Source: Begonia masoniana
Taxonomy: Eukaryota; Streptophyta; Magnoliopsida; Cucurbitales; Begoniaceae
DNA: 64,000 nt
Assembly: GCA_022432975.1 (NCBI GenBank)
Contig: CM039506.1
Location: 18,384,531 to 18,448,530, forward strand
Direction of reading: 5' to 3'
Positions 61,168-64,000 of the stretch are shown here, in pieces (position 1 is the first letter of the stretch; each line of letters opens with the position of its first letter). Made by a program: the position numbers and the translations under genes. The notes beneath the pieces were generated by a model. The model had not been told where the DNA came from. It did not search any database and saw nothing but the letters and a program-made list of their open reading frames with translations.

Positions 61168-61460
61168 AGAATGAGTTTAATGAGTCACGTGGGAAGCACA
61201 TGTCAATCGGAAGATGTAGTCTTTTTCATTATCGGTAGGAATAAGTATAAGTCTTGTCGTTTAGCGACCGGAATGAGTTTAATGAGTCACGTGGGAAGCA
61301 CATGTCAATCGGAAGATGTAGTCTTTTTCACTATCGGTAGGAATAAGTACGTGGAAAGCACATATCAATCGGAAGATGTAGTCTTTTTCATTATCGGTAG
61401 GAATAAGTATAAGTCTTGTCGTTTAGCGATCGGAATGAGTTTAATGAGTCACGTGGGATG
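61168..61460 (+). repeat. 102-bp repeat in B 3' LTR
   Basis: GAATGAGTTTAATGAGTCAC recurs at about 61170, 61272 and 61433. Between them a shortened unit (61350-61430) lacks the first third. It matches 53861-54150 in the 5' LTR. Confidence 0.88.
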
Positions 61461-62390
61461 AACATTGGTTAGGAAAAATTGTTTCAATTGTTATCAAAAC
61501 GATTATGACTTTGAGTATAAACCGAGGAAAAAAAATTTTGATGAATTTTCACCAACTGAAGAAGTGTTTTGGGATAAGGGTTGGGCACTTGTTCTTGATT
61601 GTGAAATTAGCATTGACAGGTTGTCCGAAATGTTTAGAGAGTCCACTCTTGCCAAGGAGGAGAGAAAGGTTGTTGACTCTCATAAAAAATAAACAAATGG
61701 AAGAAAGGTGTGGTGAGTTATTGGAAGTAGGACTTGTAGAACCGCCACCGCCAATTTGTTTTGTTAATTCCTTTTGTAGTCTGAATGACTTGGATAAAGG
61801 CTCTCATATTGTGGAAATAGCCTCTTTCATAGATGACCAAGTAGCTCCTTCTCAAGGGGAAAATCCCATGGATTCCGAGGATAAACAAATGTTGGTGATT
61901 AATGATGGAATTGCTACTGTGCATAACCGAATAAATTTTTGTGCAAAGGAAGAAATCTTGGTGAAGGTTTGTGAAGAAGGGTCCCTTACAACAAGCATGG
62001 ATAGGGAAAAGATGCCTAAGGAAGTAAATTATTAAAAGGGGCATCATTCCCTCTTGATGTTTAAAAACCCTCCAAACTTAGGAAATCAAGAGAAGGGGTT
62101 ATTAGAGGTGCACCCTTGTTACACTCCAAGATGGCCCGAAGTGGAGATCTCTTTTATGTCATCAAGGAAAGTAGTTTATTTTGGGAAAAGTGGATTAACT
62201 CAGAAGGGGGGAAGGATGTTTTCAAATCAATAGTAGCCTTGGATTTGAGGACAAATCCTTTTAAACATGGAGAGTATGATGTGCCTTGAGTTCCACTCCC
62301 ATTCCATCACGCCAAAGGGGTTCCTAACTTGTTTGTTCATATTGTATTATCTTCATTCTTAGCGTGGATGATAAAACATAAGTCCAAAAC
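61461..62390 (+). pseudogene. Unassigned retroelement-like remnant
   Basis: The base composition and codon-like pattern differ from the LTRs around it. Three short open stretches lie in different frames: 61465-61692 (75 codons, rich in K/E/D), 61697-62035 (MEERCGELLEVGL...) and 62131-62289 (52 codons ending DLRTNPFKHGEYDVP). The last resembles C-terminal ends of some plant retrotransposon polyproteins that overlap a purine-rich tract (compare AAACATGGAGAGTATG here). I recognise no catalytic motif. It is probably an internal fragment of another LTR element, joined to B's broken 3' LTR at CACGTGGGATG. Confidence in a retroelement origin is moderate, in any function low. Confidence 0.45.
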
Positions 62391-62815
62391 TGTGACGACC
62401 CCAACCCCGTAAGGGTCGCCACGGACTTGCCATGACGTAATCTTAACTTAAGCCCTCGTACTTGCATATAAAATTTTTCATTTTTACTTAACACCTTAAA
62501 AGAAAAAAAGGACTTAGACAATTGACCCACCTCTATCGACCTTGAGGGTCAAACTTTGACTTAGACATTTTGGGCGTAAAATTTGTAAACCTTTAAAACA
62601 TTAAAATGAGAGCTAAAACCATTATTCGTTAAAACATCGACTCAGTTTTTGGGTCTTAAAAATCCTTTAAAATACATGGGGGAAGCTCGTAAAATACGTT
62701 TAAAAAGTATAGTAAAAGGTCAGGTTGAAACATGTTTTGAAAAGTCAGCATGCGCGCGCTCGTCGCCCAAGCGGCGTGCAGCGTGCGCGCAGAGGGCCGA
62801 TCGATCGGCGACCTC
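62391..62815 (-). mobile_element. LTR fragment G, reversed, cut by LTR F
   Basis: Begins TGTGACGACCCCAACCCCG, close to the left end of insert 2 (16438), so it is the 3' end of an LTR on the minus strand. It ends at 62815 where F begins. It carries a GC-rich stretch (62750-62812) with the 12-bp palindrome CCGATCGATCGG at 62797-62808. Confidence 0.75.
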
Positions 62816-64000
62816 TGTAACGCCCAGAAATTTTAGTTTATGGGTTATGAGTTATAAATTTCCGAGTCTTAAATTTTAAGCATTATAGTGTTTTAATTCG
62901 TGAAATTTGTAAATTAAGTCCCATTAACGAACATGAAGTTTTGTTTGAACCCTAGGGATAAGTTGGAATATTCGGAGAAATAAGAAATTTTTGAAGAAAC
63001 CAAATTGATAGACGAATTGTGAACGAAGTGAGGGAAATGAACTAAGGGCAAAATTTGTAATTTAGGAAATCAAAATTTAATTTAAGACAAATACCCCACC
63101 CCATTCAGCCTTCTCTCCCTACGTGAACCGATTTTTCCACCTTCCCCTTGCGATTTCTTTTCTCCTCCATCGCCGATCACTCACGTTCTGATTCTGACGA
63201 TTTTCATTCAAGTTTTCTTCCCTAAATCGACACTCTAGGTAAGTTCTACACTTTAGCATAGTTTAGTTGTTGTTTTAGGGTTAATTTTGGTTTAGGGTTT
63301 AGTGTGAAAGTTTCCGGATTTGTGAGAAATTAATAGGATAACGGTTTTATAGCCATTAATGGTACATTGGTTGTTATTTTGGTAGATTGGATCAATTGAT
63401 AATGTTAGGTTGATTGTTTGGGTTGATTTAGTTAATGGAAGGTTGTTGGAAGCCATTAATGGAGTTTTAAAAAAAATTCATGAGCGTGTAATGCTTGATG
63501 AAATGCCCGAACGAAGTGAAAGGGAGTTTTTAGAAAAATTGTCTTAGCTCGGGATTTCGTTTAGTTTTAAATTTTATAATTTAGAGTCAATCGTAATGAC
63601 ATGTTATGAAAATGCCTTAGGTAACCCAAGCTCTCAAAGGACGGTACTCGGCATAGCTAGGACGTCAGGTAAGTGAGTGTTAGGTTTCCGGCCCCTAAGG
63701 CCCTACGTCGTATCGATGTTAAAATGGTTGTTATGATAGTGTTCAATAGTTGTAAGGGTTTTGGGGAGTCGGGTAGCTTATTGTAGTGTGTTAACTATTA
63801 GTTAAGAGCTTTGTCCGCCTACGAGCCATAAATGTTAAAGGAATGTTATGAGTTGTTTTGATGGATGTAGCGTATGTGTATATCTCCTCATGCTTCATGT
63901 TTTTATGAAATATGCATACGAACTATTTACGAGCATGTTTTTACGAAGAATTGAATAATAAAGATTTAATAATGATATGTGTTCTCACGGGGTAAGGCAT
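62816..64000 (+). mobile_element. LTR F, 5' portion, runs off the window
   Basis: Starts TGTAACGCCC after ACCTC. It has a C/T-rich leader near 63100-63230 and GACGTCAGGTAAGTGAGTG at 63661 with TTCCGGCCCCTAAGGCCCTAC, the shared LTR block. A whole element or a solo LTR cannot be distinguished. Confidence 0.75.

Larger units (their letters stand above)
59042..61460 (+). repeat. 3' LTR of element B, truncated
   Basis: Starts TGTAACACCCGAC. Its layout parallels A's LTR but the sequence is well diverged. It has TATAAATAG at 59216, ACCAGGTAAGTGAGTG at 59688 with CCGGCC/CCCTAC, an inverted pair GGATTAAG/CTTAATCC spanning 59973-60103, CTTACTAAGCATTAGGCT near 60202, TTATGATGTAGGTGAAG near 60233, a 17-bp minisatellite and the 102-bp repeat. 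The match to the 5' LTR stops after CACGTGGGATG at 61460, so the last ~330 bp are missing. Confidence 0.88.

Overview
The window looks like heterochromatin from a flowering plant, probably (peri)centromeric or another satellite-rich block. No host gene, tRNA or rRNA was recognised. About 31 kb is one tandem satellite with a ~208-bp monomer. Nearly all the rest is Ty3/gypsy LTR retrotransposon sequence: LTRs of about 2.3-2.9 kb, a primer-binding site matching initiator tRNA-Met, and a gag-pol ending in a chromodomain-like tail (chromovirus, most like the Tekay/Del clade). The species cannot be named from the sequence.

Layout. Satellite block 1 (1-9459) is interrupted by element A (9460-25461, 5-bp target duplication CTTCA). 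A has two LTRs and a gag-pol split by two antisense solo LTRs: insert 1 (12072-15763, duplication TGAGC) and insert 2 (16438-19378, duplication AGGGA). Insert 1 itself contains 4.3 monomers of the same satellite (13807-14708). Satellite block 2 (25462-31014) is cut by solo LTR C (31015-33581, duplication GCATT). Satellite block 3 (33582-48791) shows higher-order repeats and segmental duplications. It ends at element D, of which the 5' LTR and leader remain (48792 to about 51.5 kb). Next come a truncated LTR E (ending 53860), a decayed relative of A called B (truncated 5' LTR 53861-54428, gag-pol 54591-59030 with five in-frame stops, 3' LTR 59042-61460 truncated), an unassigned retroelement remnant (61461-62390), a reversed LTR fragment G (62391-62815) and the start of another LTR F (62816 to the window end).

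How it works together. A still has a 921-codon protein reading frame covering reverse transcriptase, RNase H, integrase and chromodomain. It is disabled by one upstream TGA, two insertions, and loss of an RNase H aspartate and an integrase zinc-binding histidine. All eight LTR types keep a common architecture despite divergent sequence: TGTRAC...GTTACA ends, a consensus 5' splice site followed by a GGCC/CCTAC block, and 0.5-0.7 kb further on an acceptor-like block. Elements A, B and D also share a short intron-like leader before gag. Three related LTRs (insert 1, insert 2, D) share a hairpin beside an AAT microsatellite, with one compensatory base-pair change. These shared elements and the satellite-inside-LTR nesting are the least ordinary signals here.
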